Below, piece after piece: positions 44,961 to 56,580 of a stretch of 64,000 bases of DNA (the stretch's first letter is position 1; every line of letters starts with the position of its first letter). Source of the DNA: Zeugodacus cucurbitae (Eukaryota; Arthropoda; Insecta; Diptera; Tephritidae); NCBI RefSeq assembly GCF_028554725.1, contig NC_071669.1, forward strand, positions 47,881,501 through 47,945,500, given 5' to 3'. The notes below the pieces were generated by a model, which saw only the letters and a list, made by a program, of their open reading frames with translations, did no database searches and had not been told where the DNA came from. The translations under genes were made by a program, and so were the position numbers.

Positions 44961-47519
44961 TGGGTGGCTGTGTTATTAACTTTTAAGAATAACTGCAGTC
45001 TGACCTTGAGAAGAGTTCTTTCTTAACCTGAAGAGAGGGAATATAATGATCCTTATGTGAATAATAATATTTCTACTTTATATTTCATTAAGTTCATATA
45101 AGCATTTATGCAATCCGCTGGAGAGTTGGTTGACCTGTTAATGGTATATAACACTTCTTGCAGATTTACCGACTATTCTAGCGCTTAGTTTCGCCTTTGG
45201 CACAATGCGCCATTCAGCGAGCGATGGTGGCGCTGGTGGAACTCCACGGATTCAACGCCAACATACAAATAACTACAACGACCTTAACGGCACCACCAAC
45301 TGCGGCATATACAAATAAAAATTGTTACTTCAGCCACAATGCGTTTGGTTATTTCAGCAGCGATGGCGACGGCGGCGGTGGCGGCGACGGTGGCACTGCG
45401 TCACTACGTGGTTACGAAATTTATTATGGAAACGGAAGCAACATCCTTGGCGGCATACCAGCAATTCGCTTATTTCCTAGTCGTCTCTCCGTCTCTTACT
45501 CTCTCCGTTTCTCTGCGCCTTTCTTTTATGTGTTTGTATTCACTTGTGGCAAAAAAATGGCAAATCGTTGACCGAAGAACCAACACAACAAGAGCAAATG
45601 AATAAACACAGCGCTAACGGTAGGTGAAATTGCGAAATGTCCTATTCTTCTTCTTGATACCCGCGCGCTTCTTACATTCACGGCGGCTCGGCTTGCAAGC
45701 TTACATCCTTTGTCTGCACACCGCCACACATCACTCCGGTGTCGGTTGCAACACTGCCCTGCCCCAATAATGGAGTCTGTGCGCCACCATAGTAAATCGC
45801 ATAAATTGTATAATTTTGACTGCATGTGGTTGTCGCAATTGTCGTTGATTGCTGCTGTTCTTACTCTTGTTGTTGCTTTGTTGCTGTTGTGTTGTTTTTT
45901 ATTGCTGGCATTGCTGTTGCAAATTTGTTGGCAATGCTGCTAGAAAATGCCGAAATTTCGTAGGTGCCATGCCGATTGCCAAAGCTGTCACCTCCGCCAT
46001 CGCCACCAGCGCCGCCAACATGACTGTCACTACTGCATTCGTATTTCCGCTTGCATAAACTTGAACGTGCCGCATGCCGCATGCCACATACGACGTCGGC
46101 GCGCACAAACACACGCACGTATGCCTCAGTACTGCCGTAGGTCTTGCCTAGGCATTCGCTGGTCCAGCGTTGTCCTCCGAATTGTCTGCGCCGGAGCTCG
46201 TATTTCTTTGAGTCGCAAACTCTGGCAAAGATGCGCTCAGTTCGTCGGCCGTGGCGGTAGGGGCAGATCTTCCATGGATATGTGCCACACGCGGTGGCAG
46301 TGTAAACCGGAAGCGAAACAATATGTCGCATGCATGCCGCATATTGTGTCGCATATGAAAATATAGACTCGTGTGTGGCGTGCCTTGAAACAATTTATTT
46401 CCTGCAGCGTCGCAATGTCATGGGTGGGAGGCGTGCGCCTGCTGTTGGTGGGGAATATGTGGGGCGTGCGCATAAATTCGATTGTGGTTTACTGCATTCA
46501 TTTCGTTTTCAGCTTCGGAGTTCTGAGTGTTTCGATTTTTTTTTCTGGGTTTTATTATTGCTTTTTTTTCATTTGGTTTTCTTCTTGGTCAGTTGTTGGC
46601 TGCTGCGGGTCTCAAGTAGAAGGTGTTGCCGTAAAGTCGTACATCTTTGGCGCTGGCGTTTCATGCAACAGTGGCAGGTAAAGTGCATGAAATTTGCGTT
46701 GTTGCACGTGCCTGCGTTGGGTCCATAAATTAAAATGAGTTTTAAATGAAATTTCATACGGGTTAGGCTACGTGGGGCATACATCATTTGGAGGATATAT
46801 TAGGCAATATTTTCATGGTTCACTAATTTTGCTTTCGAAGTACTTAAGTGTTTTATTGCTAATATGAGAGAAGAATTTGATGTCCTTTCAAATATAAATG
46901 AGTAAACCTTGTCGAAGGTTTAGTTTAAGTCATCGTAAGTACTTGCACTAAAGAGCAATCTCGACAGCCATATAAGGAACTTAAAACAAATTGGTTCAAC
47001 TCGAGTATGGATTCAACTATACCGATAATAAAGAACGGTACAGTACATAATCCTCAACATGAGGATTCCTCGCGGCAATTTAAAACAACTTTAGATAATT
47101 TCCTAGTCGGGTGATCCCAATTCCAGGAATTCCACATAAGAGAACCCAAATCGGAGTTCGATAACTGCTAAATCTCCATAAAAAAATAACGTAAATAGAG
47201 ATTACAAATATATTATTATAGTTACATTATTATACAGTTTATAAAATTTTAACTTCCCTGTCCAATAAGATAAAGTATAAAGTTCGAATTGAGATTTAAT
47301 TTAGGGATCTTGATCTTGATCCGATCTTCGTCGGATTTTGATTAGTAAACAAGTACATAATTGTAAAATATGATTTTGAAATATATGAGGTGTAATTTCT
47401 CTTTCTCTGATTAATTTCTCCCTTTTGGAAGTCTTCAAAGTACTGATCTGGAACCAAATTTTGGTAAATTACAATTTTCGTAAGCATTAAATTGTCGTCA
47501 AGTAGATAAGTAAGAATCA
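44961..47519. other. Non-coding DNA with a GC-rich block at 45.2-46.8 kb
   Basis: The block holds cgtgccgcatgccgcatgcc (46066), gtgccacacgcggtggcag and long TTG/TGC triplet runs. Many open frames up to 156 codons overlap in both directions without domain text. A GGC-rich frame at 45197-45571 was considered and not accepted as a gene. Confidence 0.4.
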
Positions 47520-48215
47520 AATCGGTATGGCGAATATAAAGTATCAAGACAAGACCCTGATATACCAACTACATGCATATGTCCTGCATGCAACGAGTCT
47601 CCGCACGACATTAATACCCCTGACAGACGGCGGCGTTAACTCGGAATAACTGCTTTAATCGGGGTTAATTCGAGAGTTATCTCAGTTAACTCCGTTTACT
47701 AACTTCCATTTAATCCACAAAATTTTAGAGAGTTGTGGGAGTTCGTGGCATTTTCGTTGGCAACATTGTTAAACATGGCCGCTTTTTATCTATTGTGAAT
47801 GAAAAAATGCAATACTGACAGATGTTTTTCAATTAAATGTAAACAAAAACAAATTAGTGATTTTGTACTATTTGTGCGGCTAACAACCGCAATAATTGCT
47901 TTCTATCCAATTTTATTTCACCAAAATGGAAATATTATTGCCAATCAGCTGTTATGGGAGTTTATAACTCGCTTTGCTGCCGTCTGTCACCCACAAACTT
48001 GGAACTGATTAAAAGCGCAGTTAATCGGGAATAACTTTGCCGTCTGTCTAGCGTATAACCATCCTTTTGCATGTCCAATGAACCCAACTCATCTAACACC
48101 CATCTCTTTATGATCTGACCCTATCGAAACAGCTCGTTTCCTGGGTTTATAGTTAAATGACCTCGATGACAACTAGATTTAAAGATCCCCTCTAATCTCT
48201 ACAAGAACAACAACA
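47520..48215 (+). mobile_element. Family D Jockey-type C-terminal fragment interrupted by a MITE
   Basis: Bases 47540-47611 read DKTLIYQ-like and CPACNESPHD text. The continuation (FACPMNPTHLTP, then SDPIETARFLGL) starts after 48058. The 441 bases in between are the MITE at 47615-48055. The retroelement piece matches the ends of the copies at 18500-18760 and 31060-31300. Confidence 0.7.
47615..48055. mobile_element. PIF/Harbinger-like MITE, 441 bases, with TAA target duplication
   Basis: The left end reads TACCCCTGACAGACGGC, and the reversed right end reads TACGCTAGACAGACGGC. Similarity continues imperfectly inward to about 45-50 bases (GTTA..., TAACTGC...). TAA flanks both sides (47612-47614 and 48056-48058). 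Removing the element and one TAA rejoins the family D reading frame (PHD | INHPFACP). It has no transposase; a 69-codon frame inside has no domain. A 3-base TAA duplication points to PIF/Harbinger. The class call rests on that and could change. Confidence 0.8.
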
Positions 48216-48960
48216 ACCAACTCGGCTCGTATTATTTCTCCCGCAAGAGGTGGTGTGTGTCGATCCTCTTTTCAAGGGTCTTTTTCAAGATTTGGCGCAT
48301 GGTGAAGATTTGGCCAGTTGTAGATTTTTCAGGTCTAAAGCCACACAGATAAGGTCCAATCAGTTTGTTGACGGTGGTATTTAGTCACATAGTACGCTCG
48401 ATAGAACCTTATAGGCGAAAATAGGCGATACTGTAGAGTTTTTTCCCACAATAATTGCTGCAGAATGTAGGGTCTCCGTTTTTATGGATTGGGCAGAGTA
48501 CACTTAGATTCCAATCGTCGGGTATGCTTTCTTCCGACTATATTCTGATGCAACTTATCAGTTCTTCGCCGTACACAATAGACATCAACCACTAGATCAA
48601 CTCTGAGGGTCCTACAGTGGTCTGGTCCGTTCTTGAAACCTTCTGTTAGTCGCCGGATCTTTTCGTATAATTTTTGAGCATTATCTCTGTCTGCCAGCTT
48701 GTCTTACTTATACTTATACCGAGTTGCTCATGGGCGCTCTCAGAGAGCAGGAGTGCAAGTCGAGTAGAAAAAGGTTCCGCTGCCGGTTGTAATTGCAGCT
48801 TCTCGATGTCGAACCTTCCTTGGGTTTGTTGAGGTGCGTGTGCGCGTTTCTTTGCTGCTGAATACCACATTCCTCTAAAATATACCAGTGCTTCAAACAC
48901 ACTGGATAACATAATACAATCTAACTTACAAATGAAGAAATGGCATTCAAGAATCACCTA
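48216..48960 (-). mobile_element. RTE-type LINE, middle fragment
   Basis: Minus-strand reading with frameshifts gives RFDIEKLQLQPAAEPFSTRL and LALLLSESAHEQLG (linker after the endonuclease), QKLYEKIRRLTEGFKNGPDH, DWNLSVLCPIHKNGDPTFCS, KLIGPYLCGFRPEKSTTGQI and MRQILKKTLEKRIDTHHL. This is the RTE linker plus the fingers of the RT. Both ends are truncated. Confidence 0.75.
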
Positions 48961-51443
48961 CAGCAGTTGAAGAGCTCGATTTCTCTCAGGAAACCCTAAA
49001 TGGCTGATTGAGCTAAGAAAATATTACTCATAAAATATCTCATATATATTCTTATAGCCAATTCCGATGCTCGATAGTTGCTCGACATAGATTCTGTTAC
49101 GGATTGAATTGATTTTGAAATGTAGTTCTCTTAGTGGAGTGTCATTTAGGTCCAAGTATATATCTTCATAATATAATCATAATCATAATCTTCATATCCA
49201 CAGCTTTTGATTCGATTCTATGAGAAGTGATTTTAGTGCTTTAATTCTAATTTTCCAGCATTTTCCTTTCTAACAAATCTTTATGCATCGTTACTGCAAA
49301 GGGCGCGATAGAACAATATAACCCTTAACAATGAATGTGGTGTGAAATGTGGCATATTGGCTGCTGCCATGAAAAACTCCGTAAGATTTTCCAAAAGCAT
49401 TTAAATACATTACACAAGAATATATGTAAGAGTGAGTAGCCTCGAACCGAACCTGCCACATGCATAACAACAACAATAAGGTTATAAGACAACTGCTAAG
49501 ACGTGCCGAAGACAGTGTGGCAGCTGAAAAGTCTTTTACTTAGCAATTCATATGCGTGCAGCAAGCAACCATACTCAACCATATACTCGTATGTATGTGG
49601 AATGTGTGCATGTGAGCTAGTCACATATAAGTATGTGTCCGACACTTAGTATGTGCCGAAAAAGTAAATTTAAGTGCAACATACGTGCGCCAAGGCAATT
49701 GGCAAATTCGAAGGCGTCTACAATTGGTTGTTGGCTGCTTGGCTTTGGCACTCACTGCTTGACTGGCTACCACTGCCGCCCCAGCGAAACGCCCGGCTTT
49801 CGGCTCTCGGCTATGGACTGCGCGACTGCTAACTACCGGCGGACGGCGTGTTTGCAGCCCGGCTGGCGGCTGTCATCCCAGGGGGGTGTTTGCGGGCGAA
49901 TTATCCTTTCAATTTGACTTGGCATATGTGCCGCCACCGCCACTTGCCACATGCCACATACAATCTTGCTGCCGTGATGCCGACAGCGACTTCCATATAC
50001 GCCTCCTTACGACGATTTGTGGATTTAGTTGTGTTATTTGTTGTCGGCGGCTCGACAGTCAGAGAGTCGCTGCCAACTATCTACACTCAGCCACGGCCAG
50101 TGTGGCAAGTGTAACGCTTTCGAATGCCGAAAAATTGAAATGCTCAGCGTTGTCTTGAGATTTTACTCCACTGCTCCCGCTCACTTAGTCCTCACTAGAG
50201 TTCATTCTTTTTGTGAGTTTTTCTTTAATTTTTCACTTGATCTATGTCGACCTTTTTCTTCAGTTCAGTTACTTTGTTGCTTTAATGTTGCTACGGCTTT
50301 CCTGCAAAACTTTTTTTGTTTTTATTTTTAAAATTGCTACTGTTACAATATTTCTGTACTTAGTGTTGTTGTTGTTGCATTTACCATTTTCGCCTGCTTT
50401 CGTATGCAGCAAAGCAAATACATAGCAAGTCAGAATTGATTTATATTGAAATGGGTTCCTTTGGCCCAATGCACGTCTTAACCCGCCGACCTTCGCCGGG
50501 GCAGCTCGTGCATCAGCCTTGTCGCTGGATGTGTGTATGGTGATGAATGCCGTTTGCTTTGTAACTCTTTTTTGTTTCTCCATATGCTGCTGTCTTCATT
50601 TAGCGCTCGTGGTGTTGGCGTGGTGGAAAATTGTTGAGATATTGCAAATCTAAAAGCCAATTGATTTTTGTCTTACTTTTGTGGAATTTCATTTTTTATT
50701 TAAATGCTGATGCAATGTGGCGTTTCTATTGCAAATATATTTTTTCTAAATTAAATACAATGTCTCAAGCAAGATTGCTTACAGTCAACAATGTTGTCTT
50801 CGTTCTCTGTTATTTGTATTATGGAAAAATATCCTGGAAGAAAAGCAAAACAATTCATATGCTACTACATTTAACAGTATTTATGTCATAGATCTGGTAA
50901 TATCGTTCAATTCATTGTAAAACCTTTTGGCATTTGACTTTTTGTATTCCAGAAATGAAAATTTTCTTCAAAAGTTTCACTAGGAAACAGTGAGAAAATA
51001 CTTTTATAGAACTTAAGCGCAAAAAATATACAATTTCCATAAATAAACAGTAATTCAGTCAAAAACGAACTCCCAAAAATACTTGTTGAAGATAACGAAT
51101 GCTCAGAGCTATTCTGAATTCAGATTGAAGAACTCGAAATAAAGGGATACACCATTCCTAACCCAAAATCTTCAAATAACTCATTTTTGAAACCCAATAT
51201 ACACAAACAAAAAAGAAGACAGAATGTGACTTAACGTTTTAAGACTCGTCAGAACTCATAATATTGAACACCATCGAGGATATTGAATACCCTGAGAGTC
51301 TCGAGATAGCTAAAACCTCCTACTATCAACATGACTCCATACATTATATTTTTGATGGATTTAAATTATCGAAAGTGAAGTCGAAGTGAAGAGTGAAAGT
51401 GATTCCATCATGACCGGTAGCTTCGAGACATTACTGACTGTGG
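48961..51443. other. Non-coding DNA with a GC-richer block at 49.5-50.7 kb
   Basis: Contains ccacttgccacatgccacat (49937-49957) and cagtgtggcaagtgtaacg (50098). No gene, RNA or element was recognised. Confidence 0.4.
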
Positions 51444-51835
51444 TAGATTAGTTAGATCAGGTTAAAGGGCTGATCACTTTGTCACAGGATATCTCACATG
51501 GACAGATATAGTAGCCAAAATTGATGTCCAAGACCCAAAAGGGTCGACAAAGCGCCTTGAGCCGTTTATGAATTTGTTGAGGCAACTAATTTGTATTCGG
51601 GTCAGTTCAACTAGAAAATGTGTCGATGTCTCAATCTCACCTTCTTCCATGCAACGTTGGCAATTTGGATCCGAGAGGGCAGTGTCCAGTAAGGACTCAT
51701 ACCATTAAGGCGAACTGAACCTTGGTAAGAGGAAATAGCTCAGTAGATTTTCTGCGATCCACCTTAGGCCAGAATGATCTCGCAGTAACACCGGAGTCGC
51801 GCTTCTGTTCGCCCAGTTGGCAACTGTGGTATCTT
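51444..51835 (-). mobile_element. LOA/I-like LINE C-terminal fragment
   Basis: Shares with 36486-36955 the plus-strand phrases 'gtcgacaaagcgccttgagcc', 'cgatccaccttaggccagaatgatctcgcagt' and 'tcaggttaaagggctgat' at the 3' end. It is reversed, truncated and frame-broken. Confidence 0.6.
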
Positions 51836-52499
51836 TTATCTAATTTTGGAGTATAAGGAGTTAGAATAACTACCTTAGGATATTTGAAAGCATCTTTCAT
51901 AGTAATCCGTATAAAAGTAAAAGGAGCGACTAAAGAAGAAACAATTGAAGTGAATATTGCCTCAAACTTTACTTGCGGTGCATTGAACAAAGTGTATTGA
52001 ACTAAATATCTTCGTATCTTTTAGTTGAGCAAACTCTCAAGATGCAAAAAGAGTTTCGAAAGATTACAGATAACACAAGTAAATGTGAGACTATGAATTA
52101 GGAAGCATAAATGGATGTCAAAAACTGAAGAATTACTCAACACCGGGATATCTCTTGCTAAATCTGTGATGAAGAAAGTACTTTTAGACAAAATAATGAT
52201 TTAACAAGTTGGACGCATCGGTTTAATTGGTTATGACAAAGTATCATATTATATATTCAGAGTAGTAGAGTCCCGTTCTTACAATAGGCCTTATATGCAA
52301 CAATCGTGGTTAGGGCAATCAAAATAAAGAGTGTTGCAGAAACTGAGTGCAAGAAGAAGATATGCTTTATCTACTGCTTGTTGAAAGCTTCTACAATTAT
52401 GAAATATGAGTTGTTAAAAGGTTTAAATTAGATGGAAGCGCTCTAACCGTTATTTCAGTTTTACCCTCACATGAAGGGCAAGACTCTTATATTTTTATA
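51836..52499. other. Unassigned AT-rich DNA
   Basis: No coding sequence or repeat was recognised. Confidence 0.4.
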
Positions 52500-53174
52500 A
52501 AGGGTTTTTCAATAGGCTAGCTACAAAAGTAGACCGATAGGGACAGCAAACGAGGCCAAATAGTTTAACTTTCTTTCGATATTTCTCTTCAGTAAGGTTT
52601 GCCTTTTCATCAATGAAAAGTTGTAGGGTCCAACAACGAGTCGAAATTATTAAAATTTACTACTGAAATTCGGAGTCAGAGCGCTCATTTCTGGCTGAAT
52701 GGCTTCGTCAATAAGTGAAATATGCTTTATTAGTTAGGCAGTAATCCGCACGTACTCCATGAGTCACCATTGCATCCCAAAAATTTACGGTTTGGTGCGG
52801 TTTATGGACTGGCGTCGTCATTGGGCCGTACTTCTTCCGTAATGATCAAGACCGACCGGTACGTTACTGTGAATCGGAATCGCTACTGCTCAATGATAAC
52901 CGGGCCCGAATTAATGATATGGACTTAGATAAAAGCGGTTCCAACGACGAGGACGACGCCACAAGCCACACTGCGAATGTCACAATCGATTTATTGAAAA
53001 CCAAGTGTGGTGAGCATCCCATCAAAATGGCCTAGTCAATTGTCCGCCTCGGTCGTGCGATTTGACGCCGTTGGACTATTTCCTGTGGGTTACGTCAAGT
53101 CTATGGCCTATGCCAACAAACCGTTTTTATTTTATTTAAACAAACTTTTGTAGGGGTCTTATTGAAAAACCGTT
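52500..53174 (+). mobile_element. Short Tc1/mariner-like element with terminal inverted repeats
   Basis: The left end is aagggtttttcaataggct...acaaaag. The right end read backwards is aacggtttttcaataagacc...acaaaag. TA flanks both (52498-52499 and 53175-53176). Inside are transposase pieces in broken frames: SNPHVLHESPLHPKNL, YGLASSLGRTSS, TLRMSQSIY and GYVKSMAYANKP. The N-terminal DNA-binding half is missing. The same left end occurs, reversed, at 60195-60243. Confidence 0.75.
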
Positions 53175-54689
53175 TATCTTCCAGTCAAGGTTAAGAAGCG
53201 CATGAGAGAGAAGTTCTGGATAGTCGTAGTCGTGATGTCTGAACTATCAAAACTGAAATTGACCAGCACAATAATTAGTTTTACATAAGCCGATTTTCAG
53301 ATTTATTAAAACAGCATCTGCTGAGCTGGTCCGAACATCTGACAGCAGCATGCATCATTCTCATATATCGATTTTAAATTATTTTTTGTCATTCTGTTTA
53401 TCAATTTTCCTTTTTTAAAAACATCAGATTAATTGCCACCGACACTGAAACAAAAAAATAATTGCTTTATTATTTATGTTTCATTCGAATAAGTCCCACT
53501 AATTTATCAATTTAGGTGCGTGCCGATATGGCAATTCCACAAAAAAACCTCTTCAAGGGTTTCATTGGCGAGATGTGCGATCAGCCACAAATTCCCAAAA
53601 GAATATCGAACTAAAATGCAAGAAATTGCTATGAATAAGTGACGTGTCATCAGCAAAGCACATTGCAACATACCATAAATTTGCAACAACAACAACAACA
53701 GTAGTAGTAATAGCATAAGCAACGCTGTCGTCGTTTAGTCACCATCAATCGAATAATAATTATAATTATCGATGGCGTCATCATTAACGTCGCCAACACT
53801 ATCAGCGCCACCATCGTTGCAAGATGACGCTGCGGCTGCTGTTGCAACAAAGACAAACACACACACATGCGGAGAATGGTTAAAGTTGCGGCGTGTATGA
53901 AGACTGAGCGAACAAGCTTTGCCACTGCCGTTTGGTTTCTCACGAATATTTTTGTTGTAATTGATTGTTGTTGTCATCAATGTTGTTGTAATTATGAGTG
54001 TTAAATACTTTTTTATTAGCGTTGAAAACGTCAAATTAATTTTCCTACAATTTTTGCTTTTTGCTAACTCTGCTTTGTTGTTGTTTTTCTACACTTTTAT
54101 TTGCAACAATGTTGCATGGTGTCGTTATGTCGCAAGTAGGCAACTAGGCGTCTGGGGTATTCCGTGTAATCAACACAAGCGCTTACATGCAACAAATGAT
54201 GATGCGGCGATAGCGCGACGCCGATAGAGGTGAACTGAGGTGGTGTGAAGGCGAGTCATGCATATTGTTGTTGCAATAACTCGCTTCTAAACCATTGCTG
54301 TTGTTGTTGTCATTTGCATCGTCATAGTTAACGCCGGCCGGTGGCGCATCATTTGCTATTATTGCCTGCCAGCAACACAACAGTAGCAAATGCTTGAGCT
54401 AATCGATTTGTTTGTTATTATTGTTGTTGTTGGCATGTTATCAGACATGTGGGACTTTTGGTGTTTCTATATGTAGTAGTTGTAGTTGTAATGACTACAT
54501 ATGTTATTGCTAATATCGCACTGCTTCTGAGACATTGTGGTATTTAGTTTAATTGCCGAACATGTCATAATGGACTTCGAGCAAAATTGACGACGACGAT
54601 AAAGACGAGCCGACATGCATTTATGTTTGCCTTCCGCAGTTTCATAGGCGAACCGCATTAAAATTCCGTACCTGCCGTGAAACGAAAGA
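53175..54689. other. Non-coding DNA, GC-richer block at 53.5-54.5 kb
   Basis: CAACAACAAC and TTGTTGTTG runs flank a region with GATGATG and GCCACC words. No gene is supported. Confidence 0.4.
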
Positions 54690-55175
54690 GCAGTTTCTTC
54701 TTCTTCCTCTTGACTGGCGTAGACACCGCTTACGCGGTTATAGCCGAGTCCACAACAGCGCGCCATTTATTCCTCGCTTTGACTGTTTGGCGTCAAATGG
54801 TTCTATCAAGTGAAGCCAGGTCCTTCTCCACCTGGTCCTTCCAACGGCGTGGAGGTCTCCCTCTTCCACCAGCGGGTACTGCATTAAACACTTTCAGAGC
54901 TGGAACACTTTCGTCCATTCGAGCAAACTTGACATAGTCAGACATAGCCGTTGCCAATATAAATAGGACCATAAATCTTCCGCAAAACCTTTCTCTCGAA
55001 AACTCCTAGTGTCGTCTCATCGGATATTGACATCGTCCACGCTTCTGCACCATAAAGTATGACGGTAATGACGAGGGACATGTAGAGTTTGGTTTTTGTT
55101 CGTCGAGAGGACTCTTTTCAATTGTCTACTCGGTCCATAGTAGCAGCTGTTGGTAAGAGTGATTTTTAACCAAAC
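54690..55175 (-). mobile_element. RTE-type LINE, RT C-terminal fragment
   Basis: Minus-strand text YMSLVITVILYGAEAWTMSI, SDETTLGVFERKVLRKIYGP and IYIGNGYV is open and matches the C-terminal part of 44100-44440. Downstream it decays into frameshifted sequence. Confidence 0.75.
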
Positions 55176-55227
55176 TGAAATTAATTTGGATCAAGTCAAG
55201 AGACATTACACACTTCTTTGAACTCCT

Positions 55228-56580
55228 TATTTTTTTATTTTTATTATTATTATTTTTTTTTTTACAATTGTACATAGTATACAATGATTAAATACTAACA
55301 ATTCAATTCTAATAACTTAAAAATAATAATTAAAAGCTAAATGTTAGAGAAATTCATTTGCTGCTACAGTTGCCTTGCTAAGTCTGAAGGCCTCTTACGT
55401 TTCGGTCGGTTTTCTCGTTCAGCAGTACCGATGAGTCTGGATGCCTCTTCATTTATATGCTGTATAAGCCTCATTTCGTGAGTCTTTGCAAGTTTGGTTA
55501 TTTCGTTTACTACTGAATTCACACCAAGATCACGGTGAAGCGCTGAACGCAGGCAATACAGCTTTGATAAATTGACTTTAGTACTTGATTATATATAACA
55601 AGCTTATTTGCGATTGAAAGTGTGGATCTCCTACCGACCAGATGGTAAAACTTAGCAAATTTTAAATCAAGCTCGCACCTTTTTTTCCTGACATGCTCTT
55701 TCCAGTGAAGCTTTGCATCTAGGGTGATTCCTAGGTACTTAGCATTATTGTGATGTGGTATAGGAGTACCATTTATATAAATGGGATGGTATATGGTTTT
55801 TTTTTAAGTAAAGTCTACGTGCATTGATTTGGAATCGTTTAATTTAATGCGCCACTTGGAAGCCCATTTAGTAATTGTATTGACTGCTGTTTGCACTCGA
55901 AGGGTAGAAATTGAGGTTGACTCTCCTGCTGCTAACAAGGCTGTGTCAGCCGCAAATGTCGCTGTCACGTAACTTGAGTCAGTTGGGATATCACTTGTAA
56001 AAAGCAAGTAAAGTATTGGCCCCAACACGCTTCCCTGTGGAACACCCGCTTCTATCGGTTGCAAGTTTGAGTATGCATCCTCTTGCTTTATGCGAAAGCA
56101 TCTGTCTTTTAGGTAGGAAGCAATTATTTTGCAATATTGTTTGGGTAACATGCATTTCAGTTTCAGCAGTAGACCCGAATGCCAAACTCTATCAAAAGCC
56201 TGAGACACGTCTAAGAAGGCCGCAGAACAAACGATCTTTTTATCCATAGTATTTTCAACGAAATTAACGATTCGGTGTACCTGGTCAATAGTTGAATGAT
56301 GATCACGAAAGCCGAACTGATGCATAAGGTGTTTTCGATCTATTATTGATTTGAGCCTCTTTATGAGAACATTCTCGAAGACTTTCGATAGATTTGGCAA
56401 CAGCGATGTTGGCCTGTAAGATGTGACATCATGTAGTGGTTTACACGGCTTAGGAATCATACTATCTTCAGACACTTTCCAAAGCGATGGAACGTATCTT
56501 AAGTGTATCGGGGATTTTTATAATTTCATTAAAAGCCATAGCAGGATGGCCACCCGATTTGCGACTATTTAAAATAAAGA
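55228..56580 (-). mobile_element. Jockey-type LINE, RT domain with mutated active site
   Basis: A 223-codon open stretch (56475-55804) carries RT blocks in order: SYRPTSLLPNLSKVFENVL, HQFGFRDHHSTIDQVHRIV, AAFLDVSQAFDRVWHSGLLL, GVPQGSVLGPILYLLF, TFAADTALLA (FADD expected), then WASKWRIKLNDSKS. After a stop at 55804 the frame continues with NAKYLGITLDAKLHWKEHVR. The first Asp of the FADD box is Ala. Upstream (56485-56575) FNEIIK and SRKSGGHPAMAF are in another frame. The 3' end is a poly-A (plus-strand poly-T, about 55228-55262). The 5' end and the endonuclease are missing. Confidence 0.85.

Noticed and set aside
45197..46393. Several overlapping frames of 80-156 codons, including a Gly-rich one
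   Set aside because: Frames overlap on both strands and in all phases in a GC-richer block with triplet runs; no family text or start context supports any of them.
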